A stretch of 64,000 nt of DNA from Limonium bicolor (Eukaryota; Streptophyta; Magnoliopsida; Caryophyllales; Plumbaginaceae): NCBI GenBank assembly GCA_023374045.1, contig CM041778.1:361558831-361622830 (forward strand), read 5' to 3'. Positions within the stretch are counted from its first letter, which is position 1. Each line of letters starts with the position of its first letter. The position numbers and the translations under genes are program-made. Shown here in pieces: positions 1 to 12,900 of this stretch. The notes beneath the pieces are model-generated. The model was not told the origin of the DNA. It saw nothing but the letters and a program-made list of their open reading frames with translations, and did not search any database.

Positions 1-380
1 AAGGGTGATTTAAGGCTTATTTGTGTCTACTGAGACTTTGTGTGTGAAACTGAGTGTATGAACCCATTATTTCCAAGGTAAATGACCCTAAGATAATATT
101 ATTGAAGTTATATGATGGTGGGGTTAGAATTCAACTTGGTTTGACCTAAGGTTTGTATTGTCTCAAGCATGAAATATAAGTATGTTAAGTATGAAAATGA
201 GCTTGTTTATTGCTCTTGTGGTGATGAACGAATATTGCTGATGTTTTGGTCTGTTATTTGGTGTTTTAATGTCATTTTAAAGGTGACTAATTTACTTGGA
301 AACTTGTGATGATTATGGAACATGTGATCATGGATACTGGTGAGCCAATTTGACCGATTACTAATTATTTTCCCACTACC
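1..380 (+). mobile_element. Element A, 5' LTR, left visible part
   Basis: This stretch matches 34940-35325 base for base with scattered differences, and the match resumes at 14547 after the LARD-like insertion. It is therefore the middle of an LTR whose start lies before the window. The uninterrupted copy at 35320 reads straight through the insertion point, which proves the insertion. No gene is seen here. Confidence 0.9.
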
Positions 381-3300
381 TGTAACACCCCATCCAACAT
401 TAACATACTTACAATAAACTGCAGCGGAAATCTCAACTCATCACATTACTTAATTCAATGGTGTTACACGCCGTTAACCACCCACATGGCTAACAAGGCT
501 AATACATATACATTTGTATCGGTCTGATGGACTAGATTCCCGAGCAACTACACAATACAATCCTCATTCCATTTTCAACATTTATTATATACATACATTC
601 CAACTGTACCGAGTATTTACAAACTAATGCCGATAACAATTTCGGTCTTACTACGCTTACAATGCTTACGCCATTTAAATGGCTACCCATGTATAAACAC
701 CTACCCCGTCCTACTCTCGAACGGCTTCCAGCTCCTTGTACCTGAAATAGAAAAGGAGAGAAAGGGTGGCCCCCAAGGGGCTCAGCACCTTTGCTGGTAT
801 GGTAATCCCGCAGCCCACATGCTACCGGGCCACGCACAACTAATTGTCGTCTTAGCATGCAGTTGATTATATTTAAATCATGCATACAAGCCATAAACAT
901 ACAACACATAACATTTCGCCTCAATGGGCTCAACCTATAACCAACACATCCACACTTAGCCAACCATTCAATGATTCCTTAAGCCCTGGAGTGGCTCTCC
1001 TCTAAAACGGAGCTACTTCCTTAACGAACGACATGTACCCATTAATCGGGTTATCCTTAAACGCCTCTTGTCACAAACTGGGATTCATTTCCATGATCCA
1101 CACATTCCATATCCTACAACATAACTCATTCCACACATAACAAAACATAACAAAACCTTTCTTGTTTCGACGTACACATGACAACATCACCATCATTCTA
1201 AACACCTAACGTATACTTATCGTAGCATAGCAAGGGAATTTGCATAGCACAACACCAATACATAACACCGTAATCGGTTCTCACAAGGAACCTTCCACCA
1301 TAGTTAGTATACATAGTGAGCCTAGAGATTATTACCAATCCCATGTTAAGCTCGTTACCAACCTCGTTACCGTCCGGTTATATAGAACGGTTAACTTATA
1401 CCCAAGGTGTGTCGGATATAGTAATCCCAAGCACACCGAAATAACATTCGTATGCCCCTGTGGCCCGACGTGAGTCAGTAACTAGCTTTGGATAAGCTAA
1501 GGGAAGGTAGAAACCAAATTGGAATACCACCTATACATACACCAAGAGAGCCGAACCGGATATGATATCGACTCCCGTCCATCACACGCGTGGCCGGAAC
1601 AACCGGACTCCTCACCCCCCATTAGTACATATACACTTATAAATAAGTAGTTAGAGATCCATTATGGAGCCTACCGCATCCACACACCATACGGTATCAT
1701 AACCGAGTTAAGCACACAAGGGAGGTTCACACACTTGCATACAACAACAATATCCAACTAACTCACACATAGCCGTGGTTAGCACGTTCCCAAGGCTTGG
1801 GCCGTCAACTCCGAATACCGATCACTCGTGTGTTCCTAGTTTTGGTTAGCTAAGGTTTAACACATATTTGAGGTTAAATGGTATCGGAGGCCAAATTCAC
1901 CACATAAATGAATTACTATAAACTCATTACATGTTTTGATCTTACAAGGTGGCAAACACTCAGAAAAACATATTGGCATACAAGCCGGTGTAATCCGGTA
2001 GGACACAGGTTGCAAGAAAACCATACCTGTCACCGGAGTCCACTTTACCACTTCCACTTATGTTCCTCGAGCAATTCTCGAACAACTGATAACATTACAT
2101 GTATTTTTATTAACATCGGGGTAGCATGATTATTTAATGTCTAATGCTTATACTTCTCCCCGTTAACTTAGTTACATAACTTAACATTTTTAACTTGTTT
2201 TACTCTCACATTTTAATACAACTTTTCACCCACTTAATTACCATTAAAACTCACCTAACATGTCCTTAACAACCTCATAACATCATTAACCATCAATCCC
2301 CATCATTAGACATCATTTTCCAACCTTAATCAACATTTTTAGAGTGGTCCGGGACTTGGTCCTCACCTTAAGTCCCGGACCAACACATTAGAAAACTCTC
2401 GGGCGATTTTAATAGGGTGGTCCGGGACCTTGTACTTCCCTTAAGTCCCGGACCACAACATGTTACAACTCTCGGCCATTTTAAAAGCTTGGTCCGGGTC
2501 TTGAACCATGAGCTAGGTCCCGGACCAAAGCTACAGAATTGTCAAAATTGCATTTTTCAAGTGTTGTTGCCTTAGTTCTCCATCTCCATTAATTGTATAA
2601 ACTTACCATATGATCTTAGGTATATTCTAATGCCAAAATACCACTTCGATTCACCTTAAAACATTGTCCAACTTGTTACCCAATTTTCTTATACATACAC
2701 CAACACTTATAACATTTGACTCTAGGTTTCTAAATGGTGTTTCTCACCTTTGATTACAACTATCCCAAAATGTTTCCTCCTTACCTTAACATCATCTCCC
2801 AAGCATCTTCTCTTACTAACCAAATCCTTTTTTCACAACTTCTTGAATTCCTTTCTCAAACCTCACCTAAACATCATTTCTTCCTTGTACATCAACATTC
2901 CTAAACCTTAAACAAACTTCTCCAAGACTTAGATACATCCTCAAAACACACATTGAATTCCTAGAACTTCCAAGATAACACCTAAATCCTTGCATCACTC
3001 TAAATCACCTTAACACATGTTTTCTTCTCAAGTAAACATTTATTCACCTTTAACACTCCCTAGTTCACCAAGACCATTTAAAACACTTAGAACTTCTCAC
3101 ACATTTTCCCAAATTTGGCCATAGCTTCTCTTGTATATACTCACATCCAAACACTTAGGTTTTTACCTTATTTCATTCAAGACACCTAAAATCCATCGAA
3201 CACATTTTTATTCACAAACTTCACACATTTAGCACTACATCACAATATAGTGCATAACTTAAATTGCTTGGCACTTAGGCCCTTAAATAACATGGCTCTT

Positions 3301-4967
3301 TGGCCCTTAAATTGCATAAGCCATAAACACTGAATTTCCCACATAAATAATGCCTTTGACCTGCAAATACATACACCAATACATATGTTCTTTTACTAGT
3401 CTCCTTGAGAACACTTTACTAGGTCATTCACCATTTGCTATTTAGGTAGTTTTAACAAGCATTATAAGCTTATTTCTCCTAAGGCATTAAACCACATTGA
3501 GATAGCATATTTACCTCTTTTCCTCCCAAATTTCTTTCTTGTTTCCTTACAAAACCGGTAAGGCATTTGGTTCCTTGCCAACTACTAAACATTATACAAA
3601 CAACATAATGAGTATTCAAGCTTTAAGCTTCATCTCATTGTAAACCCTAGGTTTACATTATTTCAAAACATTAATGTAATTGTTTTACCTTAATCTTTGA
3701 AGGTTGTTTGAATATCTATGAAGAGAGGACTCCACCAAGTCCTTGAAAGATTCAAATGGAGCTAGAACAAAGCAACACAAGGAGCTCCATCAATGAATAT
3801 TTTCGGTCACACACAAAAATGGAGGAAACTTGATTTTTCTTTGAGATTCCTTACCTAGAGGCAAAGGAGAGTAATAATGTGTGGAAAGACAAGCTCAAGC
3901 TCCTTCAATGGTGGAACTCCATGGCACCGAAATGGGGCTCTTGAAGTTTTGAGAAGATAGAAATGAAGAGCTTGATGAGAGGAAGAGAATGGTGGTGTTT
4001 GTTTTTGATTTGGTTAAGTGAGCCAAGAGATATTGGCTATGGAAGATGGCCTTTGGTGCTGTTGCTGTAGCATTACCGTGAGAACAGAAGGAAGAGAGGT
4101 AGAAGAAGGCTTAGAAACCATGTGAAATGAAGGAGGAAGGGAGAAATGAGATTGGTTTTGCTTTTAAGGATATTTATAACTTAAAGCAAATAGTAACCTA
4201 TGAGTCACCTTTATTTACTTAACAAGTTAACATGTTTGGTGACTCATTACTACCAAAAACCGGCCCCCTTATTATTAGAAGGGTATAATAGTCTTTGTTG
4301 ACCAATTTAATTACTTATAACATTATATGTTACAAACTAGCTTATAAAAATCACTATTCACAAAACAAGGCACATAGAAGTGAAATTTTTTATTTCCCAT
4401 TGATATAGCCACCCAAATGTGATACTATATAGTACACATGTTAATTAAAGAGTAATGATGGACATTTAGCCATTCAAAACTCATTTACAAGACAATTTTT
4501 CAAAAACGTGCTTTAAGACTTCTTAAAGCACATTTTGTGTTTTAACTTGTTTTCAAGCTTGGTTTTCTTTTGTAATTGATTTAATATGTTCATTAACATA
4601 TTTATAAGGTATAGGTATGACCATTAGGTCTTATACAAATTTATCCCAAGCTTAGAGCACATTTTGCTCTTATTGACTTTAAGGTATTTATTTGTGTTTT
4701 GTTTGGTTTCATTGTCTACCAAAGTTTCCTAAGGACTTAATTAGCCTTATTAAATCATACTTGAATATTATTAAGCCTTGGTAGGCTCTTTGGGTCATAA
4801 CCAAGTTCGCTCATAGCTTAGAGCATGTTTTTGCTCAAACTGTGTCTGAATGCTTTATTGCATTTTACTATGGTTTAAATTGTACACTGATGTTCCTAAG
4901 GCACTTTTTAGCCTTTAAATACCATATTTTAACATTTACACAACATACCAAGGTTTGGGGTATTTCA
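381..4967 (-). repeat. LARD-like element, left LTR (3' LTR in element sense)
   Basis: This is one of two 4.6-kb direct repeats. In element (minus) sense it starts TGAAATACCCC and ends GGGGTGTTACA. It contains a TATA-like stretch at about 4165-4178, a cluster of CCGGAC inverted repeats at 2345-2526 and a leader module at about 700-860. The short ORFs inside it occur only because both LTRs share the sequence. They resemble no known protein. Confidence 0.95.
2345..2526. repeat. Inverted-repeat cluster GGTCCGGGAC in the LARD-like LTR
   Basis: Three successive GGTCCGGG...CCCGGACC pairs have loops of 20-30 bases. They are repeated at 11919-12101 in the right LTR. Confidence 0.9.
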
Positions 4968-5004
4968 ATCTACCCCCCTTAAAAGAACTTCGTCCTCGAA
5001 GTTC
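4968..5004 (-). promoter_or_regulatory. Polypurine tract and preceding hairpin (LARD-like element)
   Basis: In minus sense an 8-bp stem with a 4-base loop (4985-5004) is followed by TTTTAAGGGGGGTAGAT and then the LTR start TGAAATACCCC. This is the (+)-strand primer site and fixes the element's orientation. Confidence 0.9.
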
Positions 5005-8000
5005 ACATTTCCTCGCATCATTGGATTAGAATACGGGAATTACTTATAGCCATAGAACTTCCATTACCAACCACCCTTTACATCCAACCTCGGACTTAAT
5101 GGTCCGGGCAACATATCCACATTATACATAAAATATCATACTCACATGGTAACCTCGGACTTAATGGTCCGGGTACCTTCACCACACTTGCACCTATACA
5201 ATATCCCTCAGACTCTTAGGTCTGGGTGACATAACCACATTTAGACACATAGGTCTATGTAACACAACACATTTAGACTCATAGGTCTTGATAGCATACA
5301 CTTTCGGAGATCAAAGTCAAAATAACCTTTATCACACATACCAAACAACATGTCATAGCATGTATATCAAACAGAAATACCTTTTTCCATCTCTCCATGG
5401 GTTCGAATACCACGTTGAGTACATATACACTGTGATCCCGCAGAACCCGGTCGCGATGGACACCTTCTGGTCCCCGTTCCTTTGGGAGATCAAAACATTC
5501 ACTTAATTTTTAACATATGTACTTCTCATGTCACCGGTCCGAAGACAAAGGCTCATACGTCCTCAGCTCGTGAGCAAGTACTACAAAAATATTCTTTACT
5601 AAGTTAAGTATAAGAAGATTTTTTTTTTTCAAAATATTAATCGATTGTTTGAAAACACCAATTGAAAATCCTTTTGAAAACACCACACAACTCCAAGTCC
5701 AATTTATGCTCCTTGTATTTTTCTTAACTTGGTTGTTTGTGACCACTTACAGGGAGCTTCAAGAGTCATCCAACCCTGATGTGATCAGCATCAGTGTTGA
5801 ACTATCTTTCCACCCCAATTTGTGTTCGGCTTCCCTTGATCTCATGATAATCAAGTTTCACCTCCCACTTCATTTTCAAGCATCGTATAAATCACTCATT
5901 TCCAATTTTCTATCTTTAAATCCTTCTAGTCATAATCATTACATCTCCAAGGAATAGAACTCCGTCTATCAATCATCACCCAAATCCAACTTAATTCAAG
6001 TTACCTAGGGAATTTAATTCTCACTAGGTTCTATGTTGGTCTCATATCCCTTCATAAATCACAACACTGTATATATATACATATATTTTTTATCAAAATA
6101 CAATACATGGCTTACATTTATGCACCATCGGGGTTTTAGTTCCCCGGGAGTTTCTTTACTCCCTTCCACTTGTACTCTCACACACCACTGTTAACAAAAT
6201 AAACACACTTCCCACAATGGTATTCGCATCTTCTGTGCGCAATTACCACAATTTAACCACAAATAAATGTGTATGTTGATATAACACACGCGCCAACCAT
6301 CATAACAAATCATTTTGTGCTATGCACAACCCAGTTCACGTACACTTGTACAGTAGAACACACCAAGCGGCTTTGCGCTCTACCCCCCTTAAAAGAGATT
6401 ACGCCCACGTAATCAATCACTGAACATTGGCTTAAAATGTTCTGCCGTCGTGAAGTATTTTAATTTCCACGCGGTCTATTACACAATGGATTCTGATTAG
6501 AGGATCTTAACCATATTGGCGGTTTAGTCCCTAAACCAAGAATTCGCATTGGAGTTCTAACTCATAACCGGTTTCGGTCCTGGCCTGTGAGGCTTCTAGG
6601 CATTGATGACTAGCCATCCATTCATACTCACAATGTATATCCGTATCTGACGCATGGGCTCACTGGCCTCTGTTGCGCAACCCTGATAATTATAGAGCTA
6701 GTTTGCCCCATTCGTTACTGTTACTGTATTGTACATCTCCAATGTATTACCCTTATCTTGGGAAGGATGGTTTCTCAACCGACGCATGGTATCTCTTACC
6801 CTGAGCGAATTCGGTGAGTTTCACGATTTTCCATCCACTTCTCCAATAGCTTACAGCGTAAACTACTATGTAATTCACAATGATTGACTTGCTTCTACCG
6901 ACTTACTGTCGGTTGAGATTGAGCTACTACCTAGTGTGTAGTGCTCTCTCAGCTATTTACAACATTTGGGGTATATTCCATACCGATATTTGGCAGTTAG
7001 TGCTACCGTTATCACTTACTGTTAATCACGTCTCCACCTTTGGTTTGCACATGTATTCTTTCATTCCTGCGGCCTTGCATTACCTATGCATCTGCCATTA
7101 TAACATTATTCCTCCACAATTACCATGCTTCTGATTCCTAGCTATCCCACTTGATCATTACTGCACAAGTGCAATACCAAAACACTCAGTCATACAGAGT
7201 GCAGAGGCGTAAACTCTTGACAGTAAATCTCTCATGCGATTGCGATAGGAATTTACACTGTGTTTTACTGAAATTCTTATCACATAATACTTGTCACCGG
7301 CTTACTGCTCGGTTCGTTTGCTATCAATTACTGTTGTATCTCCACTGGGGTTAACTCACAACTCTGCTTATTTGTCATACCATCACTAGCAATACTTATA
7401 CAACGGTCGCTTATTGTACACCGTATCCTCTTTCATTATATAGCATCAACTTATACTGTATCCGCTATTATATTAGCTTCCGCTATTACGCTGGGTTTAT
7501 CTGGCCACTTATTTGGCTGATTTTTGAATATACTACTATTTTTCTTGAGCCTTTATGTTTCTTTGAGTGTTGTTCGCTACACATTTAGCTTCACACACCT
7601 ATGGTGATTGCTATCAGACTTACTACTCTTTCTGTGTACACAACTGGTACGAGCACTTCTTTTCGTATTATTTTATTCAAATCATCCTGGGGTAATAACA
7701 ACGTGGTCAACCCTTAGCATATTCCTTGAACTTGGTTCATATAGCTACTGCTCCTGCGGTCTCACAATATCCAGAGGTATCCCCACTCTTAATGCAGTGG
7801 TTTGTTTTCCGCTCTATTTCCTTGTACCACATAAACTTCTACAATTAACTCAAATTTACATAACATATCTTGTTTGTGGCTTATAAGCCTTGCTGCCTTG
7901 AGCTCCGCTCATTGTAGGCTGTCCACACACATGTACTTCTCTATACCATGTTACCTGGTTAGAGGTTGTATTGGCATCCATGACAAGGTTGTTGCATCAC

Positions 8001-9922
8001 ATTTCCTTTCATGGGATGCCCCTTAGGTTTGTCAGTCCGTCTCCTGACAACTTATGTCTAAACTGGGTGTTAATTTCAACCCTTGTGTTTCTGTCATGTC
8101 ATTTTGTGCAACAATTATTGATGCGAACACCCTTTAAGGATTGCTCCTGGGTGTTGCTACTGGTATATTCAGTTAGCCACGCCGTTTGCGTTCTTAACCG
8201 GTTATTATCTTCTTCTGTGAAGATCAACATTTCCTGCTAGTGTATGTACTCATTCTGGGAGTTTCATCCCGTTCATTGCACATCAATATGTCCACATTAG
8301 GCATCTGCCTTGCCACGCATAGGCTGGGTCTCCGTTCCAGCTATCATGTTTTATCCCTCGGCTTATTAAGACATATGCGATGTCTTTACATAACATTCCG
8401 TGCTCTTCGCACTTCTTGACTCTATACATTTCCTTGAAATAAACTCACTAGTTCCTTTAGTCCTTTTTAACTTAACTGGGTTCCTTAACTTCAACCCTTC
8501 ATGGTAATCTTTAGCTCTTGTTTGATTCATACTGCTGACCGTAGACGGAGTCGACTACTCCCCGTGCTTCGGACTCCACTCGTATACATATATGGGGTAT
8601 CATACTGATACATTGCTACTTACCCAACTAACCTATAAGTAGGTCTGTCAGGCCCACAAGCTCCTATCGGAGTGCGGTCGTCCCACAATTCAGTTGGTAC
8701 GCTCGTAGTGTCCGTCACACGCCTAGGTGAAGTATTCTGTTGTCAACTCCCTTATATTGTCCCTTGACAATATGCGTCCCGTGCTTCCCGAACTTAATCG
8801 TAGGAAAGTTTATCCACTATTGTATCTTATCATCTGCCCTTGGTTTTACTGGTTTGGTTTAAAAGAAGGTTGGAAAGAAGTGTTGGTTTGAAAGAAAATT
8901 TGGTTTTGAAAAGAAAAGGGTTTGAATAAATCTGGGTTGAAAGAAAAATTTTCATGGTTTCACAACATCTTCTTACCTTAGCCATGTCTAGCTTCTTGCT
9001 GACTGGTGTGTTTCCAATTGTAGAGGTTAGGCTAACAGGCCCTTCCACTGTCATGACAATCACATTTAACTTTATGGTACTTTTCCAAGTACTTTGTAGT
9101 GGTTATGAATTTCTCGAACAGCCCTGTTATAGCAGCACTTGCTATGGCAAGTGCGCCATGCTAACTGGCTATCGGTTCAACACATACCGGTTGTGGTATT
9201 GTTTTCACCCGCACTATCATCAGTGGCCTTGTTGGCCCTTATTTGTTCTTACTGCCTTGATAAGTACTCCTCTAGGTGACTTCTCACTGTTTCCACATGA
9301 TAATCATTAACTAGGGTGTTTCCCATTCTGGGAGGCCCCTTTTTCTTAGTATTGTATTCTCTTTGTAGCCCGTTCCACGTATTTGGGCACTACGTTGTAG
9401 TTCCCTTGTCGGTTGATATACCGTTGGTGTATTATTTATCAACTGTGGTCCCGTAGACACTCGTCTCGGGTTCCATTAATCCACTTCTTGCCTGTTGCAC
9501 GGTCGGTGCGTTGCAAGCTGGTTATTCTCGACTGCTCTGCATGTCGACCCAGGTTGCCGGAAATTCTATTCTTCTGTACACTGATTCTTCGCTCTTCGCT
9601 ATGAAATGCGGTTAACACTGTTTAGATGGGAACCGTCTCCGGGATTCCCAGTTTTCGGGATCTACCGTATGACAGGTTCTCCGTACCTTAGATGTGTCTA
9701 ATAACAGCCAGATCGGGTATTCCCGAGTAAGAGTGGACTTCCATCTCTCTGGCGTTATTTCCCAAGTTATATAACAGGGATAGTGGAGGGCGGGAAGGAT
9801 ATAGTAGGTTTCCAGTATTCACTGGTAGTTCCTTACTAGCGTATCTCTCACGCTATCACTCAACCCTTAACCCAAAGTACTAAAATTCTAACTCGGTACT
9901 TCCTAAGCTCGGTAATTCAGTC
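5005..9922 (-). other. LARD-like element, non-coding internal region
   Basis: This is nearly 5 kb without a supported gene. The longest open frames are about 120 codons and show no gag, zinc-knuckle, protease, RT or integrase motif on either strand. At 5090-5290 there are degenerate short repeats built on CTCGGACTTAATGGTCCGGG. At 6381-6414 there is a second PPT-like TACCCCCCTTAAAAG beside a stem, GATTACG/CGTAATC, at the place where element E has its counterpart just after the chromodomain. The region from 6415 to 9922 corresponds in position to gag-pol of E but has been replaced or eroded beyond recognition. Confidence 0.75.
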
Positions 9923-9950
9923 ATCAGAGCGATACTTCGCTCTGATACCA
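9923..9950 (-). promoter_or_regulatory. Primer binding site inside a perfect hairpin (LARD-like element)
   Basis: On the minus strand the LTR end is followed by AAAAG and then TGGTATCAGAGC (9939-9950), the usual match to the 3' end of plant initiator tRNA-Met. The PBS overlaps a perfect 10-bp stem, ATCAGAGCGA / TCGCTCTGAT, with a 4-base loop (9923-9946). The same hairpin occurs in element E. Confidence 0.92.
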
Positions 9951-9955
9951 CTTTT

Positions 9956-12900
9956 TGTAACACCCCATCCAACATTAACATACTTACAATAAACTGCAGC
10001 GGAAATCTCAACTCATCACATTACTTAATTCAATGGTGTTACACGCCGTTAACCACCCACATGGCTAACAAGGCTAATACATATACATTTGTATCGGTCT
10101 GATGGACTAGATTCCCGAGCAACTACACAATACAATCCTCATTCCATTTTCAACATTTATTATATACATACATTCCCACTGTACCGAGTATTTACAAACT
10201 AATGCCGATAACAATTTCGGTCTTACTACGCTTACAATGCTTACGCCATTTAAATGGCTACCCATGTATAAACACCTACCCCGTCCTACTCTCGAACGGC
10301 TTCCAGCTCCTTGTACCTGAAATAGAAAAGGAGAGAAAGGGTGGCCCCCAAGGGGCTCAGCACCTTTGCTGGTATGGTAATCCCGCAGCCCACATGCTAC
10401 CGGGCCACGCACAACTAATTGTCGTCTTAGCATGCAGTTGATTATATTTAAATCATGCATACAAGCCATAAACATACAACACATAACATTTCGCCTCAAT
10501 GGGCTCAACCTATAACCAACACATCCACACTTAACCAACCATTCAATGATTCCTTAAGCCCTAGAGTGGCTCTCCTCTAAAACGGAGCTACTTCCTTAAC
10601 GAACGACATGTACCCATTAATCGGGTTATCCTTAAACGCCTCTTGTCACAAACTGGGATTCATTTCCATGATCCACACATTCCATATCCTACAACATAAC
10701 TCATTCCACACATAACAAAACATAACAAAACCTTTCTTGTTTCGACGTACACATGACAACATCACCGTCATTCTAAACACCTAACGTATACTTATCGTAG
10801 CATAGCAAGGGAATTTGCATAGCACAACACCAATACATAACACCGTAATCGGTTCTCACAAGGAACCTTCCACCATAGTTAGTATACATAGTGAGCCTAG
10901 AGATTATTACCAATCCCATGTTAAGCTCGTTACCAACCTCGTTACCGTCCGGTTATATAGAACGGTTAACTTATACCCAAGGTGTGTCGGATATAGTAAT
11001 CCAAAGCACACCGAAATAACATTCGTATGCCCCTGTGGCCCGACGTGAGTCAGTAACTAGCTTTGGATAAGCTAAGGGAAGGTAGAAACCAAATTGGAAT
11101 ACCACCTATACATACACCAAGAGAGCCGAACCGGATATGATATCGACTCCCGTCCATCACACGCGTGGCCGGAACAACCGGACTCCTCACCCCCATTAGT
11201 ACATATACACTTATAAATAAGTAGTTAGAGATCCATTATGGAGCCTACCACATCCACACACCATACGGTATCATAACCGAGTTAAGCACACAAGGGAGGT
11301 TCACACACTTGCATACAACAACAATATCCAACTAACTCACACATAGCCGTGGTTAGCACGTTCCCAAGGCTTGGGCCGTCAACTCCGAATACCGATCACT
11401 CGTGTGTTCCTAGTTTTGGTTAGCTAAGGTTTAACACATATTTGAGGTTAAATGGTATCGGAGGCCAAATTCGCCACATAAATGAATTACTATAAACTCA
11501 TTACATGTTTTGATCTTACAAGGTGGCAAACACTCAGAAAAACATATTGGCATACAAGCCGGTGTAATCCGGTAGGACACAGGTTGCAAGAAAACCATAC
11601 CTGTCACCGGAGTCCACTTTACCACTTCCACTTATGTTCCTCGAGCAATTCTCGAACAACTGATAACATTACATGTATTTTTATTAACATCGGGGTAGCA
11701 TGATTATTTAATGTCTAATGCTTATACTTCTCCCCGTTAACTTAGTTACATAACTTAACATTTTTAACTTGTTTTACTCTCACATTTTAATACAACTTTT
11801 CACCCACTTAATTACCATTAAAACTCACCTAACATGTCCTTAACAACCTCATAACATCATTAACCATCAATCCCCATCATTAGACATCATTTTCCAACCT
11901 TAAACAACATTTTTAGAGTGGTCCGGGACTTGGTCCTCACCTTAAGTCCCGGACCAACACATTAGAAAACTCTCGGGCGATTTTAATAGGGTGGTCCGGG
12001 ACCTTGTACTTCCCTTAAGTCCCGGACCACAACATGTTACAACTCTCGGCCATTTTAAAAGCTTGGTCCGGGTCTTGAACCATGAGCTAGGTCCCGGACC
12101 AAAGCTACAGAATTGTCAAAATTGCATTTTTCAAGTGTTGTTGCCTTAGTTCTCCACCTCCATTAATTGTATAAACTTACCATATGATCTTAGGTATATT
12201 CTAATGCCAAAATACCACTTCGATTCACCTTAAAACATTGTCCAACTTGTTACCCAATTTTCTTATACATACACCAACACTTATAACATTTGACTCTAGG
12301 TTTCTAAATGGTGTTTCTCACCTTTGATTACAACTATCCCAAAATGTTTCCTCCTTACCTTAACATCATCTCCCAAGCATCTTCTCTTACTAACCAAATC
12401 CTTTTTTCACAACTTCTTGAATTCCTTTCTCAAACCTCACCTAAACATCATTTCTTCCTTGTACATCAACATTCCTAAACCTTAAACAAACTTCTCCAAG
12501 ACTTGATACATCCTCAAAACACACATTGAATTCCTAGAACTTCCAAGATAACACCTAAATCCTTGCATCACTCTAAATCACCTTAACACATGTTTTCTTC
12601 TCAAGTAAACATTTATTCACCTTTAACACTCCTAGTTCACCAAGACCATTTAAAACACTTAGAACTTCTCACACATTTTCCCAAATTTGGCCATAGCTTC
12701 TCTTGTATATACTCACATCCAAACACTTAGGTTTTTACCTTATTTCATTCAAGACACCTAAAATCCATCGAACACATTTTTATTCACAAACTTCACACAT
12801 TTAGCACTACATCACAATATAGTGCATAACTTAAATTGCTTGGCACTTAGGCCCTTAAATAACATGGCTCTTTGGCCCTTAAATTGCATAAGCCATAAAC

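Noticed and set aside
532..963. 143-codon minus-strand ORF repeated at 10107-10538
   Set aside because: It lies in the two copies of the LARD-like LTR. The duplication comes from the LTRs, and the product is Cys-rich with no family resemblance.
6880..9604. Several + strand ORFs of 60-120 codons inside the LARD-like element
   Set aside because: They run against the element's sense, have no motifs and no shared neighbours, and are of the length expected by chance.
9939..9950. tRNA gene near the PBS motifs
   Set aside because: Only the 12-18 bases complementary to a tRNA 3' end are present, with no cloverleaf. The same applies at 15672, 25940, 37559 and 59434.
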